Origin: Elmis aenea
Lineage: Eukaryota; Arthropoda; Insecta; Coleoptera; Elmidae
Direction of reading: 5' to 3'
Assembly (NCBI GenBank): GCA_947652605.1
Contig: OX393577.1
Coordinates: 30,259,466 to 30,323,465, forward strand
Length of the DNA stretch: 64,000 bases
The notes under the pieces were generated by a model. The model was not told the DNA's origin. It ran no database searches and worked only from the letters and a program-made list of their open reading frames with translations. Positions within the stretch are counted from its first letter, which is position 1. The number at the start of each line of letters is the position of its first letter. Position numbers and translations under genes: made by a program. This document shows positions 62,699 to 64,000 of this stretch, one piece after another.

Positions 62699-62876
62699 AA
62701 GAAATTTACACAAAATAAATAAAAATATTTTCTTGAAAAATAAATTATTACCGGTCAGAAAAAAAAAATTAAAAAATATTAATGTGAAATTGACTAAATA
62801 TTTTTTTATTTGTAAATGTATGTACGAAATTTTATTTACTTTACAAATTTCTTTTTGACACAAACGGCGCCTCATA
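62415..62876 (-). repeat. Right terminal inverted repeat with leader exon
   Basis: It is the inverse of 54664-55125 and the same length. It keeps the splice donor (GTAAGT at 62477-62472 on the minus strand) and a following TTTTTTCCACATAG acceptor just beyond the repeat. A minus-strand transcript starting here would therefore splice into the element interior, where the only gene-like sequence is the Penelope-like fragment. The A tract (minus-strand T tract) is interrupted by two G residues, unlike the left copy. Confidence 0.9.
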
Positions 62877-62882
62877 GTTGGC
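62877..62882. repeat. Right 6-bp target-site duplication GTTGGC
   Basis: It is an exact copy of 54658-54663 immediately after the right end CCTCATA. Confidence 0.95.
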
Positions 62883-62998
62883 TCTCTATTTTAACATATA
62901 ACGGAAAGCATTCGCCGGCAACTTAGCCACTCCCCATAAAATACTTTGCCAACTTCATTCATATATTACTTATTAAAGAAGTAGAGCGGAATATAGAT

Positions 62999-63250
62999 AT
63001 ACAGGGTTCTCGTTTTTCGAGGGCCACTATGGGGATCTCGTAAACGGTTACGACCTCGGTTAAATTAGGGTAAAGTTGTATATTCAGGTGTTTAATAATT
63101 CGATGCATATATAACTTATCTAGCTCTTTTAGTTTTTGAGATATAGGGAAAAAAGTAAAAAAGTGGATTTTTGTTTTTGCCCTAACTTTTTCATTTGATG
63201 TCAAATTTAATTTCTGTAAAAACTTTTTCATGGCCACTTTTTGCAAGGAA
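62999..63250 (+). mobile_element. Terminus of a TA-type element
   Basis: It starts ATATACAGGGTTCTCGTTTT, resembling the CAGGG ends of the TA-flanked elements elsewhere in the window. No inverse partner was found before the window edge. The minus-strand frame at 62959-63246 contains no recognised domain. Confidence 0.4.
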
Positions 63251-63278
63251 TCAGAATCCCCAATTATTTTTTCCGTGC

Positions 63279-63349
63279 GACGTTTCGTTTTTTTAATATC
63301 ATCATCAGGTCAATTTTTTCTTATAGACGCTATATTTGATTTTAACGTC
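63279..63349 (-). ncRNA. Degraded hammerhead-like motif of Penelope-like type
   Basis: Reading the minus strand from 63349: GACG followed by UU, then a stem-loop containing UAUAG...CUAUA, then CUGAUGA (63308-63302), then GAAA (63286-63283), then CGUC (63282-63279). GACG and CGUC can pair as stem III. This order is that of a hammerhead ribozyme with short stem III, as known in Penelope-like elements. Stem II is poorly paired and position 1.1 cannot pair with 2.1, so activity is doubtful. Confidence 0.3.
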
Positions 63350-63512
63350 AATTTGTAAGCATTTTTTTCTGAATTCGACAATGTATAACACTTGGGACGT
63401 TTTTGAAACAATTGTTATTAAAAATGGCGAAAAGAAATATTTTATTTAAAACAAATCCTAATCGGCATAGTAAATAATTGTCTGTCCCTTTTTCCTTGGA
63501 AGCACGTAAGTA

Positions 63513-64000
63513 AACCGGATGAAATTACTATTAAAGGGATTTAATTTAAAAAAAAGTTATTAATAAATATGTTAGGAATGCATTAACATGTTCACTTATT
63601 AGCAAATATTTTTAGAATATTTTTTTTGGTTAAGTAATAAATTTCTCTAAAATGTGTATTTAATCCTTATTTGGCATACAATTATTTGTAACAAAATTTT
63701 CGTAATCAAATAATATAAGTGTTCATAGTTTACAAAAAACGTCCAGAAATCTGTTTACGCTTTTTGCTTATTAGAAGTTATTAACGCAGATAAAAGGCAT
63801 AACTGGTTATTTTTTGTTACAAATAATTGTATGCCAAATAAGGATTAAATACACATTTTACAGAAATTTATTACTTAACCAAAGAAAATATTCTAAAAAT
63901 ATTTGTTAATAAGTGAACAATGTTAAGTAAGGCATTCCTAACATATTTATTAATATCTATTTTTTAATTAAATCCCTTTAGTAGTAATTTCATGCGGTTT
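63513..64000. mobile_element. Foldback element reaching the window edge
   Basis: The left arm starts AAACCGGATGAAATTACTAT at 63513 and the right arm is its inverse ending at 64000. Arms of about 190 bp match with few differences (shared TTAATAAATATGTTAGGAATG and ATAAGGATTAAATACACATTTT), around a loop at about 63715-63800. The true right border may lie beyond the window. Confidence 0.75.

Larger units (their letters stand above)
54664..62876 (+). mobile_element. IS3EU-like DNA transposon carrying integrase and HECT ubiquitin ligase
   Basis: This 8,213-bp element has 462-bp terminal inverted repeats starting TATGAGGCGCCGTTTGTGTC and a perfect 6-bp target duplication (GTTGGC). It carries two plus-strand genes: a DDE integrase-type transposase (55128-56373) and a HECT E3 ligase (59380-61644). 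The 6-bp duplication, TAT...ATA ends and IS3/retroviral-type integrase fit my recollection of the eukaryotic IS3EU superfamily. Other contents are two Penelope-like fragments (56423-56719 plus, 61690-62150 minus), a nested foldback (56955-58167) and a GGGCCC-type fragment (58262-58410). Both genes read through without stops after splicing and the terminal repeats are still similar, so activity was probably recent. Confidence 0.9.

Overview
The window looks like a piece of an insect (arthropod) nuclear genome. It is strongly AT-rich, has very few coding exons, and is littered with DNA transposon remnants (hAT, Tc1/mariner, pogo), LINE 3' ends and Penelope-like fragments. No species can be named from the sequence alone.

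Layout. Positions 1-28367 read best as part of one very long first intron of a minus-strand gene. The signal-peptide exon of that gene lies at 28368-28636, and a GC-richer promoter/5'UTR island lies at about 28637-29115. The intron holds many transposon relics: a hAT-type element with a perfect 8-bp target duplication (6233-7219), foldback elements (10408-10676, 14237-15162, 20772-21433), a hAT element with an internal 35-bp tandem array (17008-17597), two LINE tails, and a hAT nested inside another hAT (22259-24258). Positions 29116-54657 lie upstream of that gene and contain no convincing host gene. They hold more hAT, foldback and pogo/mariner relics and long stretches of plain AT-rich DNA.

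The most notable object is an 8,213-bp transposon at 54664-62876. It has 462-bp terminal inverted repeats beginning TAT and ending ATA, and a perfect 6-bp target duplication (GTTGGC). It encodes two apparently intact, intron-bearing genes. The first is a 393-residue DDE integrase-type transposase with a helix-turn-helix N-terminus (55128-56373). The second is a 639-residue HECT-type E3 ubiquitin ligase with its catalytic cysteine and C-terminal phenylalanine in place (59380-61644). The integrase type, 6-bp duplication and TAY...RTA ends fit what I recall of the eukaryotic IS3EU superfamily. The terminal repeats carry a matching leader exon with a GTAAGT donor, and the left terminal repeat ends exactly at the transposase splice acceptor. 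Both genes begin translation right after a splice acceptor, so one terminal-repeat leader may serve both. The element also holds two Penelope-like reverse-transcriptase fragments pointing inward from each side and a nested TA-flanked foldback element.

Right of this element, 62883-64000 holds another transposon end, a possible degraded hammerhead-like Penelope terminal motif on the minus strand, and a foldback repeat running to the window edge. All family assignments come from reading motifs by eye; no database search was possible.
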